Shown: piece by piece, positions 1 to 10,190 of the stretch
How positions within the stretch are numbered: position 1 is the stretch's first letter
Layout of the letters: every line of letters starts with the position of its first letter
Source of the DNA: Isoetes taiwanensis
Lineage: Eukaryota; Streptophyta; Lycopodiopsida; Isoetales; Isoetaceae
Assembly (NCBI GenBank): GCA_021234155.1
Contig: JAJEKV010000006.1
Location: 6,976,435 to 7,040,434 of the forward strand
Direction of reading: 5' to 3'
DNA: 64,000 bases
Made by a program: the position numbers and the translations under genes
The notes under the pieces: model-generated
What the model was told of the DNA's origin: nothing
What the model saw: only the letters and a program-made list of their open reading frames with translations
The model's database searches: none

Positions 1-110
1 GCAAGAAAGACCCCACAAGATTTTGCACGATATAAACTTATACTCCTGGACTACATATTTTATGTATATATATATCTATATACATCTTATACATCTTAAT
101 ATATATATAT

Positions 111-1582
111 ATTTAATACAAGAAATTTAATGCGTCCTACGATGCATGTTCGAGTTTTAGCATGTTCCTATGCTGCAAGTTCTTATCGTGCCTTTACATT
201 CTAAAAAAGAATCTCTTGAGAATACTCTAAATTCATAGATTCTAGATTCTACCAAGGTTCTCTTGGAGGTTTCGTGAGCATTCCTTTAAATTTTATAAGA
301 TTCCCTCTAGATTCCATTAGATTTCCCTAGATTCTCCAAGATTCTATGAAGATCCCCTTAGATCCCTTTAGATTTTATGAGATTGCCCTAGGTTCCCTTA
401 CATTACATGAGATTCAAAGAGATTCTATAAAGATTCCCTTAGATACTCTAAGATTTCATCAACATTTTCTTAGATTCTCTTAGATTTTTATGAAGATTCC
501 TTTAGATCCCCCTGCATTTTAAGAGATTCTCTTAGGCTCATATTTAAGAGATTTTAAGAGATTCTGTTAGACTTGTAAATATTTTCCTACATTCTTACAA
601 TTTATGAGATTTCCTTATATTCCCTTTAATTCTCCCCGATTCTCTTACATTCTAGAAATTTCTAGAACATTCTAGAACTTTCTCGAGCATGAGGAAACTT
701 TCAAAACATCCTAGAACTTTTCAAAAGTATTTTCCTATTCCCTTACATTTTTCAAGATTCCCCTACATTCTAGAACTTATTAGAACAATTTGGGACTTTC
801 TCGAAGGATTCTCTTAAATCCCCCTAGATTCTCTTATATTCCCAAGACATTCTAGAATATTCTAGAACTTCCTAGAACATTCTAGAAGATTTTAGAACTT
901 TCTAGAGCCTTCTGTGACATTCTAGAACTTTCTTTGAACTATCTAGAATGTTATATTCTATTTTATCTTAATTAGAACATTACCCCTTAAGTATATTTGA
1001 AACATAAATCATTCATGGAATTAATGCTTGGTCTAGTGGTTAGAGTGGGGGTTTGGGGGATGAGGTCCGTGGTTCAATCCCCTAATAACATAAAAAATTT
1101 TAGAAGCCTTTCCTTAAGGGACGAAAGCATTCAACATGAGCCTTAGGATCTTAGGGGACTCCATCAATCCATCAAGATCTCACCATATAAAAGCAATATG
1201 AGCCGAGGATCTATTACATATAATTCCCAAAGCCATGTGGACCGTGAAGATATGTGCCAAGCAACGTGAGAGCCGAGGATCTCTGGACGACGATCGATCA
1301 AGAGCAACCCGGGTCAGAGGATCGATTACATAGAGTCTATATAGAAACTCCCAAGCCATCTAGGCCGAGGGATGTGTCCCCTGCAACGGGAGCCGTGAGG
1401 ATCTCGAACCGACGATCAGGGATCAAATCAACTCGATCAGGATCGCCTATATAGAATATATATAGAATCCCCCAAGCCATCTGAGCCGTAGGATACGTCC
1501 CAAAGCCACGTGGGCCGTAGGATCTCGAACGGACGGTCGGATAAGCGCGACAAACATAAGAACATATATATGTGATTGATAT
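111..1582. repeat. 1.47-kb tandem unit, copy 1
   Basis: First of two head-to-tail copies with a period of 1472 bp; the same opening words recur at 1583. In order the unit holds a run of degenerate 'agattctcttagattc' words, a run of TTCTAGAA-type palindromes (about 650-960), a tRNA-like box (1024-1090), and a tail in which 'gccgtaggatc'-like words recur after 'ccaagccat'. No protein is supported; the 66-codon open frame at 1254-1454 is built from the tail repeats. It may be a satellite or part of a larger uncharacterised element. Confidence 0.8.
1024..1090 (+). promoter_or_regulatory. tRNA-like Pol III box in repeat copy 1
   Basis: An A-box match (TGGTCTAGTGG, 1029-1039) and a B-box match (GGTTCAATCCC, 1071-1081) lie at the spacing of a normal tRNA. 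The acceptor stem does not pair convincingly and the anticodon arm is G-rich, so this is not a functional tRNA gene. It is more likely a tRNA-derived internal Pol III promoter of a SINE-like unit. The strand is set by A-box before B-box. Confidence 0.6.
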
Positions 1583-2974
1583 ATTTAATACAAGAAATTT
1601 AATGCGTCCTATGGTGCATGTTCGAGTTTTAGCATGTTCCTACGTGCAAGTTCTTGTAAAAGAATCTCTTGAGAATACTCTAAATTCATAGATTCTCTAA
1701 GATTTTACCAAGGTTCTCTTAGAGGGTTCGTGAGCATTTCTCTAAATTTTATAAGATTCCCTCTAGATTCTATTAAATTTCCCTAGATTCTCCAAGATTC
1801 TATGAAGATCCCCTTAGATTCTCTTAGATTCATTTAGATTTTATCAGATTGCCCTTAGATTCAAAGAGATTCTATAAAGATTCCCTTAGATACTCTAAGA
1901 TTTCATCAACATTTTCTTAGATTCCCTTAGATTTTATGAAGATTCCTTTAGATCCCCCAGATTTTAAGAGATTCCCTTAGGCTTGTAAATATTTTCCTAG
2001 ATTCTCTTACATTTTATAAGATTTTCTTACATTCTATTATATTCTTCTGGATTCCTTTACATTCTAGAACTTTTTAGAACATTCTAAGACTTTCTGGAAC
2101 ATTCTAAGACTTTCAATATCTTCTAGAACTTTCTGGAAGTATTTCCCTAGGTTTCCTTACATTCTCGTAGATTCCCCCTACATTCTAGAACATTCTAAAA
2201 CTTATTAGAACAATTTGGAACTTTACCAAAGAATTTTCTTAGATCCCAACTAGATTCTCTTATGTTCTAGAACTTTGTAGAAGATTCTAGAACTTTCTAA
2301 AGCCTTCCAGAACATTCTAGAACCTTCTTGAATTAGCTAGAATGTTATAGTCTATTTTATCTTAATGGGAACATTACCCTTAAGTATATGTGAAACATAA
2401 ATTGTTCATAGAATGAATGCTTGGTCTAGTGGTTAGAATAGGGGGTTGGGGGTTAATGGTCGTGGTTCAATCCCCACACAACATAAAAAAATTTTAAAAA
2501 GCCTTTTCCTAAGGGATGAGCATTCAACTTGGGCCATAGGATCTTGGACCCATCAAGGGTTGAGATCTCACGCAACATAAGCCATAGGATCTATTACATA
2601 TAATTCCCAAAATCATGTGCACCGTAGGATGTGTCCCAAAGCAACGGAGCCGTAGGGATTCTGACCGGCCCGGGCCGATCGATCAGATTCCTCGATCCGT
2701 AGGGATCGATTTTCTTACATATAAGCTACAAACAAACTCAAGCCATCCGGGCCGCACGATATGCCCCAAAGCCACGTGAGCCCAGAGGGATATCGGACTC
2801 GATGGTCGATCGGATCACCGACCGTAGGATCGCGGTCTATACGGATTATATATAAACTCCCAAGCCATCCGGGCCGTAGGATACGCCCCAAAGCCATGTG
2901 AGCCAGCTTCGGATCTCGAACCGGACGGGCCATTTGGATAAGCGACAAACATAAGAACATATATATGATAGATA
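1583..2974. repeat. 1.47-kb tandem unit, copy 2
   Basis: Second copy of the unit, about 80 bp shorter because of small internal deletions. The order is the same: degenerate agattc words, TTCTAGAA-type palindromes (about 2050-2340), tRNA-like box (2417-2480), then the 'gccgtaggat' tail. It ends with the same 'acaaacataagaacatatata' junction that separates the two copies near 1550-1582, so the array is head to tail. Confidence 0.78.
2417..2480 (+). promoter_or_regulatory. tRNA-like Pol III box in repeat copy 2
   Basis: Second occurrence of the same tRNA-like segment: A-box at 2422-2432 and B-box at 2464-2474, both identical in their core to copy 1, while the sequence between them differs by several substitutions and a 2-bp shift. 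Conservation of exactly the two boxes is suggestive of a shared Pol III origin, though two copies are too few to prove selection. Confidence 0.58.
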
Positions 2975-3013
2975 TATAACGTTCACATATTTGTACATAT
3001 AAAAAAAAAAAAG

Positions 3014-3402
3014 ATAAATTTATACCAAGCATAGAAGTCTCAAGTATAGATTTATACCGCGAAGAATTCTTTTTTGGAGGATATATATATGTATGTATAT
3101 ATGTTATATATATATTATATATTTATATAATATACATATATATATATCTTTGGTATAAATTTATACCGAGAAAATCATATGTATAAATTTATGATAAATT
3201 TATATCTTTGGTATAAAGTCCTCTGCGGTATAAATTTATACCCGAATCCTCTTTGTTGTATAAATTTATACCGCCGAGTCCTCTTGTTGTATAAATCTAT
3301 ACCGCCGAAGTCCTCTTTGGCGGTATAAATTTATACCGTATTTAACTCTCTAGCATACTATGTCCACACATTACTATCTATTGAGGTATAAATTTATACC
3401 AT
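3014..3402. repeat. Palindromic minisatellite built on GGTATAAATTTATACC
   Basis: A 16-bp perfect palindrome, GGTATAAATTTATACC, or close variants, recurs at about 3014, 3150, 3226, 3260, 3290, 3320 and 3384. In the central part the palindromes are separated by a short spacer of the form 'gccgaagtcctctttg', giving a period of about 30-37 bp. A long (AT)-rich tract (3081-3148) sits inside the array. No gene is present; the 105-codon minus-strand frame at 2715-3032 is a by-product of the repeats. Confidence 0.75.
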
Positions 3403-5009
3403 CTTGAAATTTATTTGGAAGAAACTAAGGACTACGAGAGACAAATAAATTACAAAGTCTAAAAAGTCCGATTGGATACATGCCGCCATCAGCAGTATAT
3501 AGAAGTCTATAGCAAGTTCGGAGGAACAAATAAGAGCAAGTGTATAAGGCAAAGCGCAAGCATCTTCGACTTCAACTCGCGTGTGAGGCACACTTTAAGG
3601 TGAAAATATTTGCTTCATTGAGGCAATATCAAAATGTGTTGCATTTTTGGCAATTTTGTTCATAATTTTGTAGTGAATTCATAAACTTTGAACTAAATAC
3701 GTTTTTGGGCACTCTTAGCGCTTGCTGTGTTTTTTCAATGTCTATTTTGTTTTGTCCTTAAAAATATTACTATTTCTCAAACCAAACTAGGGGGCCAAAA
3801 AATGGTACCAACAAAATTTGAATGGAAGCTGAGTTCAAATTCCCCTCCAAAAATGGTGCCTAAAATATTCAAATTGTCACACTTGTCACAAATATACCAA
3901 GAAAAGGGCATTTTTTGGGGAGATTTTAGGGAATCTTTCAAAGATTCCTTTTAAAGTGCGTTTGGAGCAAATTAGTGCGTTTCATTTTAAACTTTGTTCC
4001 AGGTGAAATACAGGCTGGGAAACAAAGTTTTATGCCTCTGTGGATTTTTTTCCATGAATGTAATATTTTCCAAGGAAAATAAAGCTTTATGCCTCAGTGA
4101 TTTTTTTCCATGGATGTAGTATTTTGTAGGAAAATAAAGATTTATGCCTCAATGAATTGTTTTGCCCACATCCTATTTGCATATTTCTTGCCATTGGTGC
4201 AACTATATGGAGGATTTCGAAGCTTGTAAATGAGTCTTGGAGTGCAAAATGGTATATTCTACTGATCAGCTTTGGTTCTAGCCCTCATGTTTTTGCGTCA
4301 TTATTCATTTGTTATGTCTGGACTTCCGCTTAGGTTTTTAACTCCTATGCGCTGACTCTTTATTTAATAGCAGTGTCATAAAGGAAAATTGGTATTTTAT
4401 ACGTGGATTGTGCAACATATTCAAGCTACATTCAAAATGACCAAGGACATGCCATTGGCATTTTAGGATCAAGAATGATCTTACATAAAGCAATATAAAT
4501 GAGATTACTCAGTGCAGATGTTGTCTATGTGAGATAGGAAAAAAGTACTGTTGCCTCAATGTCATTTTTTCATCCACAATACACACCATCTACATCTTCC
4601 CAAAGCCCCTTATATACATATGTACATAACATCAATACACAATTCCCAAGGTCCCGAAGGGGCCAAAATTTTTCTAAGTCAACACAAACCATTACATTCA
4701 ATACTTTTAAATTAAAATCCCCCTAAAACCCCCTTTGGTTTGGGTGCATATTCACATGGGGGGTGACGTAGAGCAGTGGAAGCCCCTTTTGTAGTACCTA
4801 AAAGCGTAATACATGTACAAAATCAACACCATTTAGTATATTGCCTCAAACCGTATAGTATTTTGCAAACCTCGTTACACTGTATACCAAAACTTGCACA
4901 AGCATACCCCACAAATGAGGATTGCTATTTACAGTCTAGATTGAGAAATAAAGGGCAAATATGCCATCCAACAGCTCTTGATGCCTGGAGTCACCCCCCG
5001 TGTGAATAT
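3403..5009. other. AT-rich interval without a recognisable gene; short 56-bp repeat inside
   Basis: No open frame here resembles a known protein. Between 4024 and about 4160 a unit beginning 'aaag.tttatgcct' occurs three times with periods of 57 and 55 bp, the third copy truncated. From about 4560 to 4750 the sequence is C-rich on the plus strand without a repeat I can define. Confidence 0.5.
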
Positions 5010-6275
5010 GCCACATCCCTAAAACAATTGAATGTGGAGTTATAAAAAAAAAATATATAGATTTAAGATAAAAAATAATCACGTTAGCTCACGGTTATAT
5101 TAGTCAAAGTAGTCTTATTAGGACTTTGAGTTATTTTGGTAGAGGTTAGAGCGCCTGTATTTCATATTCTGAAACCTTAGCCAAAGCCGTATAGAGGCTC
5201 AATATTCCCATCAAAAACCTTAGGTGAACGTGTATTTCATATTTCAAAATCATAGGCGTCCCAATCATAAATGACCATAAGCAAAACGAAAGTTGCCCAT
5301 AGGCTCCAACATACGGTCTGGGCCATAGGATAGACAGATCCAACAAATGTGGTAGTCTAGGGTGCACCTCATTTAGAATATGTAGCACAATAACAGGGGG
5401 TTCCAAGGGGATTCGATAAAGATGTAAAAGTGACAATTCCTGAAACTATAGACCACATCCCTAAAACAATTGAATGGGAAGTTATTAAAAGAAAAGAAAA
5501 ACATAGATTTAAGATAAAAAATAATCACGTTAGCTCACTGGTTATATTAGTCAAAGTAGTCTTATTAGGACTTTGAGTTATTTTGGTAGAGGTTAGAGCC
5601 CCTGTATTTCATATTCTAAAACCTTAGGCAAAGCCATATAGAGGCTCGATATTCCATTAAAAACCTTAGGCAAACGCATATTTCATATTTTAAAATCGTG
5701 GTTTCCAATCATAAATGACCATGTTTAAAAATGAGAGGTGCCCGTGAGGCTCCAAAGATTTGGTTTGGGGTGAGGATAGACAAATCCAAGTGATAGTCTA
5801 GGGTGCACCTCGTTTAGAATATGTAGCACAATAACAGGGGGTTCCAGGGAGATTTGATATGGATGTAAAAGTGACAATTCCTGAAACTATAGACCACATC
5901 TCTAAAACAATTGAATGAGGAGTTATAAAAAAATAAATAAAAAAAACATAGATTTAAGAAAAAAAGAATTACATTAGCTCACTGGTTATATTGGTCAAAG
6001 TAATCTTATTAGAACTTTTGAGTTATTTTGGTAGAAATTCGAGCCCCCGTATTTCATATTTGAAACCTTAGACAAAGCCGTATAGAGGCTCGATATTCCA
6101 TCAAAACCTTAGGCGAACGCGTATTTCATATTTCAAAATCATAGGTGCCCCAATCATAAATGACCATAAGTGAAACGAGGGGTGCCCAGAGGCTCCAACA
6201 TACGATCTGGGCCGTAGGATAGACAGATCCAACGACTGTGGTAGTCTAGGGTGCACCTCGTTTAGAATATGTAGC
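5010..6275 (+). mobile_element. SINE-like tRNA-headed unit, about 2.9 tandem copies
   Basis: Three direct copies start at 5011, 5453 and 5893 (periods 442 and 440 bp); the third stops at 6275. Each copy has an A-rich stretch, then 'tagatttaag', then an A-box-like TAGCTCACTGG (5531-5541 and 5975-5985; damaged in copy 1), then about 60 bp later a B-box-like region which is degraded here but is a perfect GGTTCGAATCC in a fourth copy at 30310. The longer A-to-B distance resembles a class II (Leu/Ser-type) tRNA. A tRNA-unrelated body of about 330 bp follows. No protein-coding potential. A tRNA-derived SINE amplified in tandem, or a satellite derived from one, would explain it. Confidence 0.7.
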
Positions 6276-7700
6276 TATAATCTAGAAAAGTTGTGGGCTT
6301 GCCCAAAATTTCCAATGGTTTTGGCAATATAGTTGGTTAGAGTTGTTATTCTAGACAATATTCTGTTCAGAATAATATGGTATATGCATACGTATATTTA
6401 AGGCCATATACTGTAGTCTATGGGGCACAATGCACGATGTGTTTTTGTGTGGTTCTCTTCTGAGCTGGGAGTAGTAGCAATTTTGGTGGAGATGAAGTTG
6501 AAGGAGCCCTAGTGCAATTTTTATGGACATTGTGTGTCTTATGGATTGCTATTCTTGGGGTAGATGGTAGCTACGTTAGACCTAGAATGTGGTAAAGCTT
6601 ATTCTTGAATCCTCCTGCTTAGGTCTCATCCTATTTAGTTGGAGTTGGCCAGCCCGGGCTTGTTCTTGCCAATTGGGAAGTGGTCGAAATCCCGTTTGAA
6701 TCACTCCTTTGTATTTGGAGGTGGCCAAAATCATGTGTATGGGCCCTGGAGCTGGCCAAAGACCATTATCATAATCTTAGGGCTTTGGATCAGGCTGATC
6801 GCTCTTGATGTTGGATTCTTGGAGCCATGCCGAGGCCTTTTGCTAGTATTCAGAGCTTTTTGATTTGTCGCCTATTTGTTTGTGCTTAGAAACATTTGTT
6901 ATGAGATGATATAACATCTAGTATTCCAGGGAGCATTAATAATCCTGGCTCCACTGATCAGGAAGTGCTGAAAGGTTCTAAAATACCCAGGCCTCTGGCC
7001 CATTCTCTTGCATCTCCTGTATATGCTTCAGTTTTAAAGGGGATACATCCGTTGAATCAGAACTCGGGATTTTCATTCCATATATATCCTATGAATCGAA
7101 CATTAGGATAATTGAAGTTGATGAATTTCTCAACATTGATGGATTGTGTGACAGATTAGGTGCTTCTTTTCACAACTAGCAAAAATGCTTGATAACATCA
7201 GTGCATATATTGAACTATGGCTGACGGTTATGCATCATGGAAATGTAGGTTGACAACAAGTCTCTATTATCACCTTCGTCTGCGATGAGCAGGATCATGG
7301 CATTGATGACTAGGCATCAAAGAAGATATGAGATGTTGTAGAGAAACTGTATGAACGGTCATTTATGCCCAACTGCATCGATTTTGAGATTTGTTCTATT
7401 TCGTTGTGTTTTCTTTTAAGTTCTGATGTGCTCCCTTGTGGAGCTACGCATTGCCTATGCTGTGAGAATGGTGCCAAGGTGATGATGACACCCCTTTTTT
7501 ATGCTTGTGCTCTCATGCTTCCGTGCTCTTGTGCTTTAGGTACCTCACGCCTTGGAATTATCCAGGTTCAATTCTTGAAGGTTATTTTAATCTATTTGAA
7601 TTAAAGTTGCAATCTAGAATTGGTTATTGCACATTGATTGCAATATTGGTTACATCATTGTTAACACATTCCTTTGTATTTGCAATGCATGACTTATATT
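6276..7700. other. Interval without a recognisable gene
   Basis: Short open frames (74 codons at 6639-6863, 79 codons at 7365-7604) show no family resemblance. A motif 'ggagttggcca / gaggtggccaaaa / ggagctggccaaag' occurs three times between 6640 and 6765. The last few hundred bases probably contain the promoter of the gene starting at 7885, including a 'tatatttttttt' stretch near 7695. Confidence 0.4.
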
Positions 7701-7821
7701 TTTTTTTTGTCCAAAGTGTCCTTACAACCTTTTTAGATTATGGCCAAGATAACCATTGGATCTTTCGGCGCCTGGAGCTCTTGAACTGCAATTCCGGATT
7801 ATCAGAAAGCGCCAGCCCAGC

Positions 7822-7872
7822 TCCATCTCCATCTCCATCTCCGTCTCCGTCTCCATCTCCATCTCCGTCTTC
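7822..7872 (+). repeat. CT-rich hexamer repeat in the presumed 5' leader
   Basis: About eight units of tccatc/tccgtc run immediately upstream of the ATG at 7885. Pyrimidine-rich hexamers of this kind are common in plant 5' leaders. The repeat is open in several frames and extends the downstream ORF back to an ATG at 7756, giving a Ser-Ile/Ser-Val stretch that is unlikely to be real protein. Confidence 0.65.
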
Positions 7873-7884
7873 TCAATAACAGGA

Positions 7885-8433
7885 ATGGACAAGGGTAAGA
7901 GAGCAGCAGCAGACAGCGATGGGGGAATGAGAAAGGTCGTGAAGCGATTCGGGTCAGGGGTTCCGGGTAACCTCACTGTGCCCTACAATCCGGACCTCGA
8001 GGATCTCAACCCCTGGTGCATCTGCGAACCGGAGTGTTTATGTTTAGGGCGAGGTCTGCCGTCGTGTATCAGCTGCGGGCGAGTGCACTATTTATACTGC
8101 GATCCAATTCATCATGCTCAGGATATGCGGGATCACGGCTATACTTTAGGGATGCTAGAAGTGCTTGGAGTCTTAGGCGATAAAAATGATACAGTAAGGC
8201 GCCAGGATCTAGATAGAACTATGAGCTGTTTTCATCGGATGCAGATTCATGCAGCGTTACAGCGGTCTACAAGTTACCAGCACAACCTATACATCTGTGA
8301 TTTCGGGAAGGTTTGTATATACTGTTGCGAAAAGAATCCTATTGATTTCATATGCCGAGCATACATAGGGAGGAACCTGGAGAAAGTTAAAAAGATAGGG
8401 GAGTCATCCGCGGAGAAAAAGCCAAGGAAGTGA
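7885..8433 (+). CDS. Small cysteine-rich protein, 182 aa, unknown function
   Basis: I do not recognise this family. The frame is open from 7756, but I start at the ATG at 7885 because the upstream codons lie in a CT hexamer repeat. The product is 182 residues, with a basic N-terminus (MDKGKR, then KVVKRFGSG) and a cysteine cluster at residues 45-72 arranged CxC-x3-CxC-x7-CxxC-x7-C, followed by two adjacent histidines. A second group of cysteines (138, 144, 147, 148, 157) lies near the basic C-terminus. Such spacing suggests bound zinc. There is no signal peptide or membrane segment. It is intronless, and the 300 bp after the stop are T-rich and look like a 3' untranslated region. Codon use and GC content differ from the AT-rich surroundings, so a real gene or a recent processed copy are both possible. 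Confidence 0.6.
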   Translation: MDKGKRAAADSDGGMRKVVKRFGSGVPGNLTVPYNPDLEDLNPWCICEPECLCLGRGLPSCISCGRVHYLYCDPIHHAQDMRDHGYTLGMLEVLGVLGDKNDTVRRQDLDRTMSCFHRMQIHAALQRSTSYQHNLYICDFGKVCIYCCEKNPIDFICRAYIGRNLEKVKKIGESSAEKKPRK

Positions 8434-9040
8434 ATATCTGGGATGGAGGCAGGCAACAATAGAGGGAAATGAAAAGGGCTGCATGTAACCCTGTGCTTTT
8501 GCTTTAGCTTTTGCTTTAGTTTTTGTTTTGTTTTGCTTTGCCTTCTATCTGTTACTTTTCCGCTACTTTATGCTTCAGTCTTTCAGTTCTGCTTACTATG
8601 TATAAAGTGCAACAGCATAAGGTCGTAGGAAGTGTTTGAATGATGCGGGGAAACCCGAAATAGAAGAAAAATCTTGCCTGTAATGCTTGGAAATGGCTGA
8701 ATAAGCCAGAACATGTAATTGCAGACTACCTTTTTGAATATAAGATAATTTTGCGCATAAGAGATAGTTATTTCGTTTCGGAGACTAGTATGTTCTGACT
8801 CTCAACTATTCTCAACTACTCTCAATCACTTTTAGTTACTTTCTACACAAAGATAAGGTAATATTTTCTAACCATAACGATTGAGTCAATATAGGCGAAA
8901 GTAGTAAAGTAGCAATGTACTAAATTGTCCCAGTAATGTAGCTTTTCGGCTCTCCATGCACTTCTGAGGTAAGTCTGATTGAATATCGAGCCACCCCAAC
9001 TCGATAAATGGCAAAAATCCCGGCGGGTATAGACAAAAAG
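8434..9040. other. Presumed 3' untranslated region and spacer
   Basis: A run of 'gctttagcttttgctttag' words follows the stop codon of the cysteine-rich gene. From about 8760 to 9040 there are direct repeats of 'ctctcaact / ttctcaactactctcaatca'. No coding potential is recognised; minus-strand frames here are incidental. Confidence 0.4.
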
Positions 9041-9475
9041 ACAACATGGACATCCACCCAAGAGGCGGGGGATAAATGAGACAGATAACGCGATAGCAAG
9101 AATACATTCAGAGAGCAGGAAAAGGTGGTAGCATGCAAGATAATAGAATATTGGTTAAACAGGATACCAACTCCATAACGCAGGAACAGGTACACATGGG
9201 GGACAACGGTAAACTCGAGTACACAGAATACAACAAAGGGAATAGCAAACAGAGGATCACAGCAGCAGGAAAAAGGGTGATAAACGCGGGACAGGCTGAA
9301 GAACTAAAAGGTGGATGAGGATAAAAGAAACAGATGAGACCCGAAAACAACAAAACATAAGGCAGGCATACAGAGGGGGAACAGAAGGAAAAGGAGAGAT
9401 GAACGGACGGATAACAGAAACAATGGAACAAGCAAAGTAGAAGGAGCAAAAACGGACAGCACTAAGTGTGGAACA

Positions 9476-9860
9476 GGGAGCTCCAATCTCCGCCACACGC
9501 CAGTATAGCGAGGGCTAGACCCACCAACTGGTTAACTGAAGTACCCAAATCTACAAAAGGTAAATGTATAAGGTCGCAAGACTGAATGAGTAAAAGGTGG
9601 ACAGAATAAGATACGGGACAGAGAGGCCCAGCCTCCGCTGTGCACCAGGATAGCGAGGGCTAGACCCACCAACTGGTAATCTGGACCACTATAAACTCAA
9701 AATCATGTGCGAAATGCACGAAACCATGAAATGAAAACTAAGAGTAAAAAGCCGGCGGAATAAGATACGGGACAGAGAGGCTCAGCCTATGTCGTACACC
9801 AGGATAGCGAGGGCTAGACCCACCAACTGGTAACCGCGCCACTACAAACTCAAATAATCA
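9476..9860 (+). repeat. Three promoter-like monomers in the 5' region of LINE-A
   Basis: A unit containing 'tagcgagggctagacccacc' followed by 'aactggt' occurs at 9506, 9651 and 9805 (periods 145 and 154 bp). Copies 2 and 3 are also preceded by 'agatacgggacagagaggc' and followed by similar 'ccactayaaactcaa' words. Tandem monomers in the 5' region are known promoters in some animal L1 families; the same role here is inference. Confidence 0.7.
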
Positions 9861-10190
9861 GAAAGACACGGTATATGGCACAGAGTACCTGGACAAGTAC
9901 ATAAATATATAAGTATGGAAGGACGAGATCTCGAATCGCCAACCAATCATTATAGAAGAAGATATGGACACACCCGAGGAACGGAGTAGATATTAAATAT
10001 TGGAGACCGAATAATTAACGGGAATTCCAATATTCAAAATTCAAAATCAGGGTTAACGGTGAAAATTTCGAAATAACAAACCGTTTGAGGCTACCATATA
10101 TACTGATGAAGCGAATATGGCAGAACAGCAGCATACGGGTTGTGGTGAGAGCACAGGCGAGGAATACAGCGGTGTAGCACGGCTCAAACC

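Noticed and set aside
1024-1090. Functional tRNA gene
   Set aside because: A- and B-boxes match, but acceptor and anticodon stems do not pair; better seen as a tRNA-derived promoter.
2715-3032. 105-codon minus-strand ORF
   Set aside because: It runs through the tail of a tandem repeat; the peptide has no family resemblance and the second unit copy does not preserve the frame.
3014-3402. CRISPR array
   Set aside because: Regular short repeats with spacers, but the repeat is a full palindrome, the spacers are alike, and the genome is eukaryotic.
7505-7879. 124-codon ORF with a Ser-Pro repeat tail
   Set aside because: The Ser-Pro stretch is the CT hexamer repeat in another frame, and the real gene frame overlaps it.
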